From JAKZVK01 sp965248255 (GTDB lineage: Bacteria; Acidobacteriota; Terriglobia; Bryobacterales; UBA6623): a stretch of 64,000 nucleotides of DNA. Numbering within the stretch: position 1 is the first letter of the stretch; each line of letters opens with the position of its first letter. The translations under genes and the position numbers were made by a program. Location: positions 806,001 through 870,000 of the forward strand of contig CBDFIW010000002.1 in assembly GCA_965248255.1 (NCBI GenBank), in the 5' to 3' direction. Below, in pieces: positions 1-9,158 of this stretch. The notes beneath the pieces were generated by a model. The model was not told where the DNA came from and ran no database searches. It saw nothing but the letters and a program-made list of their open reading frames with translations.

Positions 1-91
1 CGAGACGAACGGCGACTTGGCGGCCGCGCGCGTAGCGGTCCAACTGCTTGCATTGCGCTGTGTTCAAAGTTACTGGTTGTGCTCTTCGCAT
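1..91 (-). CDS. IS630-family transposase, N-terminal fragment (runs off window)
   Basis: This is the first 30 codons of the transposase of the truncated IS copy, reading leftward out of the window. It begins MRRAQPVTLNTAQ, as in the complete copy at 6451-7536, with a Cys-to-Arg difference near codon 25. It covers only the start of the N-terminal helix-turn-helix region. Activity cannot be judged. Confidence 0.75.
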   Translation of the reverse strand, partial: MRRAQPVTLNTAQCKQLDRYARGRQVAVRL

Positions 92-159
92 CCCATGCCT
101 CCTGTTAATAGAGACGATGGGAAGCCAATATAAGTTACATTATTTATGGTGCACTACAC
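1..159 (-). mobile_element. IS630-family element, right end only (cut by window edge)
   Basis: The first 159 bases are almost identical to 7446-7604, the right end of the complete IS630-type element at 6441-7604. The terminal repeat GCACTACAC (151-159) is followed by a TA dinucleotide at 160-161, the target duplicated by IS630/Tc1-type elements. The rest lies left of the window. Both copies have the same orientation, so they could recombine to delete or duplicate the 7.4 kb between them. Confidence 0.85.
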
Positions 160-444
160 TAGGTGTCGGGAACAGCAAGGCTCAAACGCCCCTACCGGGG
201 CTACGGATGGTTTTTCGGTCTTACCCACGACTTGCGTCGTGGGCTACTTTCAGTCGCCCCTGCCGGGGCTTGGACCCGTAGTTGGATGCATCAGGTTGCG
301 CCGACGGGCAACCGCGGACTTCCGTCCGCGGCTCTGAAGTTGAGGGGCGGGCACGGTTTGGGGCGGAGCGTCAAGCGCTCGTCAGAATCCTTACGTACGG
401 GTTTGGCCATGGAGATTTCTTCGCCGGTAAGCCACAATAGAGCC
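160..444. repeat. Intergenic region with REP-like palindrome pair (187-270)
   Basis: No gene is supported here. Positions 187-270 hold a composite palindromic unit: CGCCCCTACCGGGGCT at the left, a central CCCACGACTTGCGTCGTGGG hairpin, and CGCCCCTGCCGGGGCT at the right. The same arrangement recurs at 36994-37077, 56314-56400 and 56879-56963. The last two flank a REP-associated transposase remnant, which ties the family to RAYT elements. An open frame runs from the Gfo/Idh/MocA gene back through this repeat, but it is not used as coding sequence. Confidence 0.7.
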
Positions 445-1788
445 ATGTCTGAACGCCAACCCTCCCGCCGTCAGTTCTTGGGAACCGCCGGGGCCACTGT
501 CGCCGCCACAAGCTCGGCCGGCCGGCCGGCCCCAATTGCCGCCGCCCCCAACCGCGTGATCGGCGCTAACGACCGCATCAACCTCGGCTTCATCGGTGTC
601 GGAGGACGCGGCCGCGGCCACCTCCGCGAACTCTACCAGCGCAGCCAAGAGCAATCCGACGTGCAGGTGGTCGCCGTCTGCGACATCTATTCGGAACGCA
701 AAGAGCGCGCCCGCGAGATGGCCAAACTCGGGCCGAAAGGCATCCACCACGAATACCGCGAGATGCTGGTGCGCTCCGACGTCGACGCCGTCGTCATCTC
801 GTCTCCAGATCATTGGCATGCGCCGCAGGCTCTCGACGCCCTCGACGCCGGCAAGGACGTTTACCTCGAAAAGCCCGTCACCTACACGCTGCACGAAGCG
901 CACGAGTTGGCGGCACGTGTCAAGACCCACAGAGCCATCCTGCAAGTGGGCAGCCAGCACCTCTCCGACAAGCGCTACCATCGCGCCCGGGAAGTGATCG
1001 AAAAGGGTTGGATCGGCGAGCCGCTCTGGACCCAGAACACCTACTCGCGGAACTCGCTCCACGGCGAATGGAACTACCGCATTCCCGACGATGGCACACC
1101 AGAGAACATCGACTGGAACCTGTTCCTAGGGCCCGCCCCGAAGAGGCCCTTCAGCGCGGATCGCTACTTTCGCTGGCGCAAGTACTGGGATTACTCCGGC
1201 GGCATCGCGACCGACCTCTTCTATCACCGGCTGGCGCCTCTCGAGTTCGCCATCGGGCCGAGCTTCCCGGTCCGCGTCACCGCCAACGGCGGCATCTACG
1301 TTCACAGGGACCGCGAGGTACCAGACACGTACTCGACCAACATCGAATACGAAAACCACTACGCGCTGATGTCGGCCTCGATGGCCTCCGCCGCCGGCAA
1401 TCAAGGCCTGCCGCCGATCATCTACGGTCACGAAGGGTCGATTCAGTTTCTCCCCGGGGCGGTTGCCGTACTGCCCGAGCACCAGTTCCGCAAGAAGTTC
1501 GAGGCCGCCACGGGCAAGCGCGAGCTCATCATCCCCGTCGAGAAACAGGAGCTCACGACCGACCACATCAGCAACTTCCTCGACTGCATGCGCTCGCGCA
1601 AGACGCCGAACTTCGATGCCTTCTTTGGTTACCAAGTGATGGCGGCGATCGACTTGGGGGTGAAGTCGTACCGCAACAACCGGTTGATGGCCTTTGACCC
1701 CAAACGGGAGATTGTGATCGGAGAGGCCCCAGTGCGCCCGGGCTACGAAGGAACCGGCGAGAACGTCGAAGAGCCTCCCCGGCGTTAG
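445..1788 (+). CDS. Gfo/Idh/MocA family oxidoreductase, Tat-exported
   Basis: A predicted NAD(P)-dependent sugar or sugar-acid oxidoreductase of 447 residues. The N-terminus has a twin-arginine signal (SRRQFLG followed by an Ala/Gly-rich stretch to about residue 35), so it probably acts in the periplasm. The Rossmann motif GFIGVGGRGRG lies near residue 50 and the family EKP motif (VYLEKPV) near residue 140. The ATG at 445 is chosen because the longer open frame upstream runs through a REP repeat and would bury the Tat signal. Secreted members of this family are abundant in Acidobacteriota and Planctomycetota. The substrate cannot be read from the sequence. Confidence 0.9.
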   Translation: MSERQPSRRQFLGTAGATVAATSSAGRPAPIAAAPNRVIGANDRINLGFIGVGGRGRGHLRELYQRSQEQSDVQVVAVCDIYSERKERAREMAKLGPKGIHHEYREMLVRSDVDAVVISSPDHWHAPQALDALDAGKDVYLEKPVTYTLHEAHELAARVKTHRAILQVGSQHLSDKRYHRAREVIEKGWIGEPLWTQNTYSRNSLHGEWNYRIPDDGTPENIDWNLFLGPAPKRPFSADRYFRWRKYWDYSGGIATDLFYHRLAPLEFAIGPSFPVRVTANGGIYVHRDREVPDTYSTNIEYENHYALMSASMASAAGNQGLPPIIYGHEGSIQFLPGAVAVLPEHQFRKKFEAATGKRELIIPVEKQELTTDHISNFLDCMRSRKTPNFDAFFGYQVMAAIDLGVKSYRNNRLMAFDPKREIVIGEAPVRPGYEGTGENVEEPPRR

Positions 1789-1964
1789 TTGTTCCCTGCA
1801 ATGTGGCGCCAGCCTCCGGGCTGTCCCGTCCTGTGTCACGGCCCGATTCCTCGGGACTCAGGTCCGCTAGCGGCGCATGTGGCGGTATCGACTCGTCACC
1901 TGCGAGGATTATGTGCAGCTGCTCGGTCGGTCCCGCCGATAATCACCGGCGGCGAGAGAGGAAC

Positions 1965-2921
1965 ATGTCCAACGAACTTGTACAAGGTAGTGGGGAACAC
2001 ACCTACGAACTCATCCATGACTGGGGCGAGGCGCCGAGCCGCATCAAGTACGGCAATTGCCACGGCGTGCAGGTCGATGAAGCCGGATACATCTACGTGC
2101 ACCACACCGTCCACGAGACAAGCGAAAGCCTCGATACGATGGTCGTCTTCGACCCCGGCGGCAAGTTCGTCAAGTCATGGGGCCCTGAGTTTGCCGGCGG
2201 CGCACACGGGTTGCACCTCAACAGAGAAGGAAACCAGGAGTTCTTCTACTTCTGCGATATTGAGCGCGCGATCGTCGTGAAGACCACGCTTGACGGAGAG
2301 GAAGTCTTCACGCTCGGACGCCCGGACGAGTCCGAGGTCTATGCAAGGCCCGGCGACAGCGGCGAGAAGATCATTTGGAAGCCCACTAACCTTGCCGTCG
2401 CGGGCAACGGCGACATCTACGTCGGCGACGGCTACGGGTCGAGCTACGTCGTTCAATACAACCGCAACGGCGACTACATCCGCACTTTCGGCGGCCCCGG
2501 GGACAGGCCCGGGCAGCTACAAACGCCCCACGGCATCATGATCGATGACCGCAGCGGGGAAGAACGGCTCCTCGTCGCCGACCGAAGCAACAACCGCCTG
2601 CAATACTTCAGCCTGGATGGCGAACACCTCGAGTTCGTGTACGGCGTGAATCTGCCCTGCCACTTCGACAAGCGTGGCGGCGACCTGCTCATTCCCGATC
2701 TAGCGGCCCGCCTCACACTAATGGACAAGGACAACCAGGTCATTGCCCACTACGGCGAAGGTCTCGACGATTATCGCCGGCGCCGGACGATGAGCCGGGA
2801 GAACTTCATGTCGGGCCGGTTCGTATGCCCGCACGGAGCTTGTTTCGACCACGAAGGGAACATCTTCGTCGTGGAGTGGGTCGAGATCGGCAGGGTTACG
2901 AAGATGAGAAAGGTCGGCTGA
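1965..2921 (+). CDS. NHL/6-bladed beta-propeller repeat protein
   Basis: A 318-residue protein made of NHL-type beta-propeller blades, recognisable by recurring units such as PTNLAVAGNGDIYVGDG, TPHGIMIDD and GACFDHEGNIFVVEW. The fold resembles peptidyl-alpha-hydroxyglycine lyase-like propellers. No signal peptide is visible. The ATG at 1965 follows a GAGAGAGGAAC ribosome-binding stretch; the longer frame starting at 1803 has no comparable site. It lies 176 bases after the oxidoreductase on the same strand, so the two may be co-expressed. It could be a sugar-lactone or quinoprotein-like enzyme or a binding scaffold. Confidence 0.85.
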   Translation: MSNELVQGSGEHTYELIHDWGEAPSRIKYGNCHGVQVDEAGYIYVHHTVHETSESLDTMVVFDPGGKFVKSWGPEFAGGAHGLHLNREGNQEFFYFCDIERAIVVKTTLDGEEVFTLGRPDESEVYARPGDSGEKIIWKPTNLAVAGNGDIYVGDGYGSSYVVQYNRNGDYIRTFGGPGDRPGQLQTPHGIMIDDRSGEERLLVADRSNNRLQYFSLDGEHLEFVYGVNLPCHFDKRGGDLLIPDLAARLTLMDKDNQVIAHYGEGLDDYRRRRTMSRENFMSGRFVCPHGACFDHEGNIFVVEWVEIGRVTKMRKVG

Positions 2922-3023
2922 GGGCCGGGAGCGCACGCGCGCCCGGGCGGCGAGAGACTCGCTCGGATTTCATAGAGAACTCAGGTCCCGCGGCAGACCC
3001 CGCGGGTGCTGGTGAGATGAGAT

Positions 3024-3064
3024 CAGGCCCGCCCGACACGGATCGGCTGTGCCGGGCGGGCCTG
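3024..3064. terminator. GC-rich hairpin between converging genes, possible terminator
   Basis: Arms CAGGCCCGCCCGACAC (3024-3039) and GTGCCGGGCGGGCCTG (3049-3064) pair over 16 positions with one G-T exception, around a 9-base loop. It lies between the plus-strand propeller gene and the minus-strand gene at 3079, the expected place for a shared terminator. There is no clear U-tract on either side, so intrinsic termination is uncertain. Confidence 0.5.
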
Positions 3065-3078
3065 AAGAAAACCGTCGA

Positions 3079-3399
3079 TCAGCTGCCGCTGATGTGATCG
3101 ACTTTGTCGATCGAGTCGATCGACATGCCAGAGCCGGAACCGGTAATCTTCACCTTATGGCCGGCGTGGGGGGTGACCTTCGACTGCTCTGAATCGGCGA
3201 TGGTCCAAACTTTGCCTTCTCCGTCTGCCAATACAGCCTTCTGACCACCTTTGATGCAGTTCTTAGCGCACCCGGCGTGGGCTTCACCCGCCTTCGTCGG
3301 GGCACACTTCGCATCGGTGACGTAGCCGGTGTACTCGCCGGCAAAAGCCATGCTGGCACAGAACAGAGCCAGTACAACCATGGTGACAGCTTTCTTCAT
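3079..3399 (-). CDS. Small secreted protein of unknown function (GYVTDAKCA type)
   Basis: A 106-residue protein with a clear signal peptide (MKKAVTMVVLALFCASMAFA). The mature part begins GEYTGYVTDAKCA and contains CAKNCIKGG, giving three cysteines, then a short beta-rich stretch with HAGHKVKITG. I recognise this as a type of small secreted protein frequent in Acidobacteriota genomes, but know of no assigned function. The cysteines and the OB-like 'KITG' segment would suit metal or ligand binding; that is speculation. A spaced GGAGAGAAT ribosome-binding site precedes the start. Confidence 0.8.
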   Translation of the reverse strand: MKKAVTMVVLALFCASMAFAGEYTGYVTDAKCAPTKAGEAHAGCAKNCIKGGQKAVLADGEGKVWTIADSEQSKVTPHAGHKVKITGSGSGMSIDSIDKVDHISGS

Positions 3400-3533
3400 T
3401 TGATTCTCTCCTTGGGGCGCGCCCCTCGAAACGTGGCTTGCGTGTGAAATTGATGCTATCAGGCGCGCAGCGCAGGTGTCAATGCCTCGATTTTACACAG
3501 GTTTCGGCTCCTTCTTCAGATCTGGGAGGGGCT

Positions 3534-4820
3534 CTATTGAATCACCGCTTCATAGCCCTTCTCGACGGCATTGAGCCCAACGCGAGCTTCTGCCGCCGCG
3601 CTGAGGTCGAACGCCGGGAGCCTTTCGCGGCGCTTGCGGCCCAAATCGGAGGCGACGTTCCCGCTGAGCGCGATCCTGTAGCAGCGACCCTTAGTGCGGA
3701 CGGCCTCTTCGATCAGACCCGCGAAAAGGTTGCCGGAGATGGCGATGTCGGTCGTCCCCTCAAGCTCGATGCCTGTGCCATAGACCATCCGGGGCCACTC
3801 GGCTTCGTAGTCTTCCGGCCGGCGCGTCTTGCCCCCGATATGGCTGTTCGAGAAGGCATTGCCCGTCACGCTGATGCGTCCGCTGTCGGGGCCGATGCGC
3901 AGGGCCGGGTTCGGCATCAGGGTGAAGGTGTTCGCCGAGACCGAGCTGCCCCAGGCGTCGCGCAAGTCGACCCCCCCACCGTGGTTATGCGCGATGACGT
4001 TCGAGCCGATCGCGATGCCGTAGGAGTCGCGGTCGATGATGATCGCCGTACCTCGGCACTCCTCGATCATGTTGCCCGAGAGCACCGACCCGTAGGTGTT
4101 CTCAATCACCACGCCGTGGCGGAGATGGTCGTCGATGGCGTTGCCGGTCATGCAGAGGTTGAAGCTGTCGATGCAGCGGACGGCGTCCTGGTTTTCCTCA
4201 AACTGGTTCCCGTTGACCACGATGTCATGCCCGCCTTGGATGTTGAGTCCGGCCTTGCCGTTGTAGGTGAGGATCGAGTCGCTGATACGCGGATCTTCAT
4301 AGCAGTCCACGCAGTGGATGCCGTGGCCGCCGTTATGATCAATCGAGAGGCCGCTGACGTAGATCTCATTGACTCCCTCGGCGTGGAGGCCGTGACCACT
4401 CTTCGGGTTGCCGCTGATTCGGAAATCGGCGAGTTGCACGCGCCACAGGAAAGTCTCGCGGCGCTGCTCGCGGGTGATCTCGCCTTTCCGGCCCGGGTGC
4501 CGGACGATCAGGGCGGGCTCGCCCTCCTCGTTGCGGTTGCGAATGTGCGTCGCCGCGCCCGAGCCCTCGACCCGCGTCTCCGCCGTGGACACAACCAGCG
4601 GCTCGGTGATGTCGAAGTCGCCGGGCGGAAGCCGCACGACACCGCCCTCGGCCGGCACGGCGTCAAAGGCCGCTTGGAGGCTCGAGTAAGTGGAGGCGTC
4701 GACCGTCACCGGCTTTGAGGGGTCGGCGGCACTCGCTTGCCACACTTGGCCGAGCCAGAAGCTCCCCGTCATCCCAATCAGAGAGAACGACAGTATCACG
4801 AGTAAACGAGACGTCTTCAT
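3534..4820 (-). CDS. Right-handed parallel beta-helix repeat protein, secreted
   Basis: A 428-residue secreted protein. A signal segment (LLVILSFSLIGMTGSFWLG) is followed by a pectate-lyase-like start (DASTYSSLQAAFDAVPAEGG, VRLPPGDF) and then many beta-helix rungs of the form 'I.GN.I..N...GI' between about residues 130 and 400. The start has a strong AGGAGG site 6 bases upstream. Such proteins bind or cleave polysaccharide; catalytic residues are not obvious. A long open frame on the opposite strand (3438-4718) is a shadow caused by high GC content. Confidence 0.85.
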   Translation of the reverse strand: MKTSRLLVILSFSLIGMTGSFWLGQVWQASAADPSKPVTVDASTYSSLQAAFDAVPAEGGVVRLPPGDFDITEPLVVSTAETRVEGSGAATHIRNRNEEGEPALIVRHPGRKGEITREQRRETFLWRVQLADFRISGNPKSGHGLHAEGVNEIYVSGLSIDHNGGHGIHCVDCYEDPRISDSILTYNGKAGLNIQGGHDIVVNGNQFEENQDAVRCIDSFNLCMTGNAIDDHLRHGVVIENTYGSVLSGNMIEECRGTAIIIDRDSYGIAIGSNVIAHNHGGGVDLRDAWGSSVSANTFTLMPNPALRIGPDSGRISVTGNAFSNSHIGGKTRRPEDYEAEWPRMVYGTGIELEGTTDIAISGNLFAGLIEEAVRTKGRCYRIALSGNVASDLGRKRRERLPAFDLSAAAEARVGLNAVEKGYEAVIQ

Positions 4821-4907
4821 AACGACCTCCTGCCCAAGAACGGTAGCATCCTCGGGCGCGCTGGTCCAGCGTGGGGTAAGAACAGGATCGCGGAGGCCCC
4901 AGGCGGT

Positions 4908-6347
4908 TCAAGGCAGAGGCAGCGGCTCACTCTCTGAATCCCGTGAAGGGTCGAAGGCATTCACTGGCGCTTCGGAATGAAGCTGCTCGAGCCAGTAGAC
5001 GCCGTCGAACTCGCCGCTGTTGCCGCGGGTGCCGATGAAGTCGATGTCGCCGTCGGCGTCCATGTCGTGTGCGAGGAAGGCGTCGAACATGCCACGCTGG
5101 CGGCGCGAGACATCATGCCGCTTCCACTCGCCGGTGGGCGTGCCCGGGTTTTCAAACCAAGCAAGACGTCCGACCGGGTCGTTCGCAGTGACGTTTTCAC
5201 TGTCCTCCAGATGCGGGCCGCGGCTGTAACCGCCGGCCATCAAGTCAGGATGGCCGTCGCCGGTGATGTCGGCGAGCGTGATGCCGACTAGGTCGTCAGG
5301 CTCGATCGAGCCGATCGGGTGGAGCTTCCAGGGAGCGTCGGGGGTCTCGGGCTGTTCGAGCCATACGGCGGAGTGAGGCATGGCGGGCAGGACGACGTCG
5401 AGCCGGCCGTCGCCGCTGAGGTCATGGAAGGCCAGGTTGAACCCCGTCAGCCGTAGCTCGCCCGTGCCGGGGCCCGACGGGGCGTCTATAGCAACGGCAT
5501 GTTCCTCAAACGCTGAGTCCCCAACGTTCTCAAACCACAACACCTTAGATTCACCGCGTGAACCCGCAAAAACATCGAGGTCACCGTCGCCGTCGAGATC
5601 CACCGGTTGTGCGTTGATCGGAACCTTCACCCGGCCAAGTACGTGTTCCGACCAACCGCTTGGGTCCAGCGGGTCGTCGGGCGCTTCGAACCAGGATATC
5701 TCGCTCTCCTGTTTCTCGGCGATGGCCCGCTTCGATCGGCCGGTTCCTTTGTTGGTGGCGACGACCTCCAGTCGCCCGTCGCCGTCGAGGTCGGCGAAGA
5801 ACACCCGGATAAAGGAGCCGCGGTCGCGAGTCACCTCGGGGATCACGCGGTCCCAGCGCCATCCGCGGACGGTGTTGCCGGGGGTGCGGCTGCCGGGGTT
5901 TTGGAGATACAGCAAGTGACCTCTCTCGCAGGCGACGATGGCGTCGGCGAAGCCATCGCCATTCAGGTCGCCGATCGCGACATCCTCGGCGGCGCGGGCC
6001 TCCTCCCCCTCGGCCAGCGAGCGGCGGAACCACGTATCCGGATCGTCGGAGCCGTAGGCGACGCGGACATGGTCGCTGTCTTCGTGGACGGAGATGATAT
6101 CGAGCTGGCCGTCATTGTCGAGATCGGCCATCTGTAGGCCGTCGGCGCCACGAAGCGGTACACCACCAGCGAGGTCCTGGTCATCGATGCGGTGTTCCTG
6201 CCATGAGATGTAGAAGCCGCCGGTCGTCTGTCCTTCGACCGGCCTTTCCGCAACGGACGCCACGCGCTTGTGGTCGGAACTGCAGGAGGCCAGCAGCCCG
6301 CACAGGATGCCCACCAGAATCGCCGGGTCTCGAGGACGACGTGTCAA
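4908..6347 (-). CDS. FG-GAP/VCBS repeat lipoprotein
   Basis: A 479-residue predicted lipoprotein with lipobox LLASC near residue 22. The rest consists of repeated FG-GAP/VCBS-type calcium-binding units: DLDNDGQLDIISV, DLNGDGFADAIVA, DLDGDGRLEVVA, DLDGDGDLDVFAG, DLSGDGRLDVVLP, DITGDGHPDLMAG and DMDADGDIDFIG. Each carries the D-x-D-x-D-G calcium loop, giving a seven-bladed propeller. It is encoded next to the beta-helix protein on the same strand, and both are probably on the cell surface. Function is unknown beyond adhesion or carbohydrate binding typical of the repeat. Confidence 0.85.
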   Translation of the reverse strand: MTRRPRDPAILVGILCGLLASCSSDHKRVASVAERPVEGQTTGGFYISWQEHRIDDQDLAGGVPLRGADGLQMADLDNDGQLDIISVHEDSDHVRVAYGSDDPDTWFRRSLAEGEEARAAEDVAIGDLNGDGFADAIVACERGHLLYLQNPGSRTPGNTVRGWRWDRVIPEVTRDRGSFIRVFFADLDGDGRLEVVATNKGTGRSKRAIAEKQESEISWFEAPDDPLDPSGWSEHVLGRVKVPINAQPVDLDGDGDLDVFAGSRGESKVLWFENVGDSAFEEHAVAIDAPSGPGTGELRLTGFNLAFHDLSGDGRLDVVLPAMPHSAVWLEQPETPDAPWKLHPIGSIEPDDLVGITLADITGDGHPDLMAGGYSRGPHLEDSENVTANDPVGRLAWFENPGTPTGEWKRHDVSRRQRGMFDAFLAHDMDADGDIDFIGTRGNSGEFDGVYWLEQLHSEAPVNAFDPSRDSESEPLPLP

Positions 6348-6440
6348 GCGATGGACCCTTTCACAGAACCTGCCTCATAAAGCAACTCCGACCTCAAATG
6401 TACTTGCGGAGCCGATGAACCGCAAGTTCGTCGAGCACTA

Positions 6441-7604
6441 GTGTAGTGCGTCAAGCAGATTGCACCTTATGCAGGGCGGCACGTCCGCGCTTGACTTTCT
6501 CGAGGATGTCGGAGGCGGTCGCGGTCCAGATGAAGGGCGTGGGATGCCCGTTGTGCTGGGCGATGTAGTCGTCAATGGCGGCGACGAGCTCGTCCACGCT
6601 GCGAAACACGCCGCGGCGCAGGCGCTTGACGGTGAGATCGCGAAAGAATCGCTCGACCATGTTCAGCCACGACGCCGAGGTCGGGGTGAAATGAATGTGG
6701 AAGCGCGGGTGACGATCGAGCCAACGCTTCACAGCGGCATGCTTGTGGGTGGCATAGTTGTCCACGATGAGATGAAGCTGTTTGTCCTTGGGAGTGCGGC
6801 GGTCAATTAAGCGCAGGAAGCGCAGCCATTCCTGGTGGCTGTGTCGGGGCATGCACTCGGCGATCACGCTGCCGTCAAGGCTGTTGAGCGCCGCAAACAG
6901 GGTGGTCGTGCCGTTGCGCTTGTAATCGTGGGTCATCGTTTGGCCGCGTCCCTTTTTGAGCGGCAGGCCGGGCTGGGTGCGATCGAGGGCTTGGATTTGG
7001 GACTTCTCATCGAGCGAGAGAACCAGAGCATGCTCAGGCGGATTGAGATAGAGTCCGACGATGTCGTCGAGTTTCTCGGCGAAACGCGGGTCATTGCTGA
7101 GCTTGAAGGTCTTGACGCGGTGGGGCTTGAGGCCATGGGCGCGCCAAATCCGTCCCACGGTGGAAGCGCTGACGCCGGCCGCGGCGGCCATGGTGCGGCG
7201 GCTCCAGTGGGTGGCGTTGGACGGTTTCTCGCGGGTGGTCTTGTGGATGATCTGCTGTACTTTCTGCTTCGAGACGGCAGGTTTACGACCGGGCCGTGGG
7301 GCGTCTTTTGCAATGCCGGCGATGCTGCTTTCGAGAAAGCGCGTGCGCCAGCGGGCCACCAACTGCCGCGAGACACCGAGCTGTGCGGCGATCTGCTTAT
7401 TCTCGAGACCGTCGGCGGCCAGCAGGACAATCCTGGCTCGCAGGGCGAGACGAACGGCGACTTGGCAGCCCCGCGCGTAGCGGTCCAACTGCTTGCATTG
7501 CGCTGTGTTCAAAGTTACTGGTTGTGCTCTTCGCATCCCATGCCTCCTGTTAATAGAGACGATGGGAAGCCAATATAAGTTACATTATTTATGGTGCCCT
7601 ACAC
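6441..7604 (-). mobile_element. IS630-family insertion sequence, complete
   Basis: A 1164-bp element bounded by imperfect terminal inverted repeats, GTGTAGTGCG at the left and GTGTAGGGCA read inward from the right. It is flanked on each side by TA (6439-6440 and 7605-7606), the IS630/Tc1 target duplication. It encodes one full transposase. It landed inside the receiver-like gene that starts at 7838. A second copy begins the window. Confidence 0.9.
6451..7536 (-). CDS. IS630-family transposase, intact
   Basis: A 361-residue DDE transposase. The N-terminal helix-turn-helix (LENKQIAAQLGVSRQLVARW) is followed by a second HTH and the catalytic core: first Asp in LVLSLDEKSQIQALDR, second in LHLIVDNYATHK, and Glu in SASWLNMVERFFRDLT. 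These are the family's D, D and E in order, and the length is normal, so the protein is probably active. The start ATG at 7536 lies about 70 bp inside the element. Confidence 0.92.
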   Translation of the reverse strand: MRRAQPVTLNTAQCKQLDRYARGCQVAVRLALRARIVLLAADGLENKQIAAQLGVSRQLVARWRTRFLESSIAGIAKDAPRPGRKPAVSKQKVQQIIHKTTREKPSNATHWSRRTMAAAAGVSASTVGRIWRAHGLKPHRVKTFKLSNDPRFAEKLDDIVGLYLNPPEHALVLSLDEKSQIQALDRTQPGLPLKKGRGQTMTHDYKRNGTTTLFAALNSLDGSVIAECMPRHSHQEWLRFLRLIDRRTPKDKQLHLIVDNYATHKHAAVKRWLDRHPRFHIHFTPTSASWLNMVERFFRDLTVKRLRRGVFRSVDELVAAIDDYIAQHNGHPTPFIWTATASDILEKVKRGRAALHKVQSA

Positions 7605-7838
7605 TAGGGCCAGAGCCGTTGCCCGATTCGAGCCAACGTCCAGGAGTACCGCGTCGGCCTGCGACTGCCGGATGCGGTCACTGAGTCGGGCGGGGCTAGG
7701 GTAATCCTTGAGTTCGAGGCCGACCGTGAATCGCTCGAGCGAGGCACATGCCTCCTGGAACTGCCGGCTCAGGTTCGAATCGGGGCAGATCAGCAGCGCG
7801 GTCAACTGCCGGGGAGACTCCGAACTCCGCTCGCTCAC
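7599..7838 (-). pseudogene. Receiver-like (TadZ/CpaE-type) N-terminal fragment, cut by IS630
   Basis: The remaining 79 residues resemble the first half of a CheY-like or TadZ atypical receiver: LTALLICPDSNLSRQF at the first strand and ADAVLLDVGSN at the phospho-acceptor strand. It is directly downstream of cpaB on the same strand, where Tad loci often carry tadZ/cpaE. Removing the IS with one TA copy rejoins the frame to 6438, but it then stops after 14 more codons at 6394. The rest of the gene is therefore missing, not just displaced by this IS. Assignment to TadZ rests mainly on position. Confidence 0.6.
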
Positions 7839-7919
7839 GCATCACTCCCAGTCCATCCGACGCCGGCCGCGCGGCCCTTTCGGGTCCCTCGCCCGAGCGT
7901 TTGTCCCAGGCGGTGGCTT

Positions 7920-8777
7920 TCATTGCGGTTGAGACGCAAAGGACTCGACCGACCTCTGATTCCCCCGGATCACTTCCAGTTGCACTGGAGGCGGGGGCGC
8001 GGCCACCTGCACGATCGGCCGGGGGCGCCGCCGGGGCCGCACGACCTTCTTGGGCTGTTGTAGCTTGGCGAAGAAGATTTCCGGTTCGCGGACGCCCTTG
8101 GTTTCAGAAACGTCTTCGTCCCTCGAGTTGCGCAACACCATTTGCAGCTGGCCCTGCGAGCCGGCCAACGTGAGCAGTTCGGCCTGTTCAGGCGAGACTA
8201 GCAGCGTCACTACGGCCACGCGTTGGGGTCGGCCTGACGCATCGGGCTCGAGATTCTCCCCTGCCGAAATCACGCGCACGTTGCTCAAGATCGTCTTCGT
8301 CATGCGGCCATCCTTGGTGTCCCCTCGGGGGCTGCCTGTGACCAACACATCGACGCGCGCCTCGGGCAGGACGAAACCGGCGACGCCGATCACATCGTTG
8401 ACGCGAACTGACATCGCGCGCATGCCAAGCGGGACTTTCGGGGCCAGCCCGAAGCCGGACCCTGGCTCCGCGAGGCGGCGCTCGACGATGGGCTCGTCGG
8501 CCAGGATTCGCCCGATCGGCACCCGGTCGATCAAGTCATCCATCTCCGTGAAAGCGCCCTCGGCGATCCTGTTGCTCGGCCAGCCTTCCATCTTGAGATC
8601 GGCCGGCCTGATAGTGGCCCCGATGTTGAGGTCTTTCGTCGCCACAACAACCTCCTTCATCGTGACCTCCTCGGTGTCCGACGCCTGATCGCGGACAGCG
8701 ATCTGGTAGAAGAGTCCCGACACGACCAAGGCTACGGCGGCCGAGATCGCGAGGGCTAACAGAAATCTGGGGTTCAT
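7920..8777 (-). CDS. cpaB: Flp pilus assembly protein CpaB/RcpC
   Basis: A 285-residue protein with an N-terminal membrane anchor (residues about 5-27), then a SAF domain (VVATKDLNIGATIRPADLKMEGWP) and the RcpC/CpaB region (GMRAMSVRVNDVIGVAGFVLPEARVDVLVTG). The C-terminus is Arg/Pro-rich. CpaB is a periplasmic part of the Tad pilus machine, working with the secretin CpaC. It lies downstream of two Flp pilin genes, as in Tad operons. The secretin gene that normally follows is absent; the next gene is the truncated receiver fragment. Confidence 0.92.
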   Translation of the reverse strand: MNPRFLLALAISAAVALVVSGLFYQIAVRDQASDTEEVTMKEVVVATKDLNIGATIRPADLKMEGWPSNRIAEGAFTEMDDLIDRVPIGRILADEPIVERRLAEPGSGFGLAPKVPLGMRAMSVRVNDVIGVAGFVLPEARVDVLVTGSPRGDTKDGRMTKTILSNVRVISAGENLEPDASGRPQRVAVVTLLVSPEQAELLTLAGSQGQLQMVLRNSRDEDVSETKGVREPEIFFAKLQQPKKVVRPRRRPRPIVQVAAPPPPVQLEVIRGNQRSVESFASQPQ

Positions 8778-9158
8778 GACAGCTTCTCCCTTGCCAGACT
8801 CACCGGCGGGAGGCCGGCCAGTCGGCTATCCGGTCCGACCCAGCGACACCGTGCATAGACGGATCGCGGAGAGGGAAACTAGTAACCTCATCGGCCAGGG
8901 GATGGTAACTCGTGAGATCAGCCGGCGGCGTCCTAGGGGATAGTCCACGAGGGACGCCCCGTCATAACCCTACTTGTCCCAAGGTCACGATTGGCAGGTA
9001 ACGGGCGGCCGGTTCTCTGACAGCCACCCAGGCTCAGGCGGAGACGTCTCAAAGGTGGCGACAGACAGCGAATCGGGCGGACAAGCATTCGCGAACATCC
9101 GTAGAATCAGGGCGTCCGCGGCACGGCTCGCTTCACAGGCGTGCCGGGATAGCAGCTG
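8778..9158. other. Intergenic spacer between flp pilin and cpaB
   Basis: I find no convincing gene here. The stretch presumably carries the leader of cpaB. A short GGCACG/CGTGCC inverted repeat lies close behind the second pilin gene (about 9117-9145), but it is too weak to call a terminator. Confidence 0.4.

Noticed and set aside
163..444. Upstream extension of the Gfo/Idh/MocA gene
   Set aside because: It runs through REP repeats and would place the Tat signal in the middle of the protein.
3438..4718. 426-residue open frame on the plus strand
   Set aside because: It lies antisense to the beta-helix gene, which has a signal peptide, a strong ribosome-binding site and clear repeats. The frame reflects high GC content.
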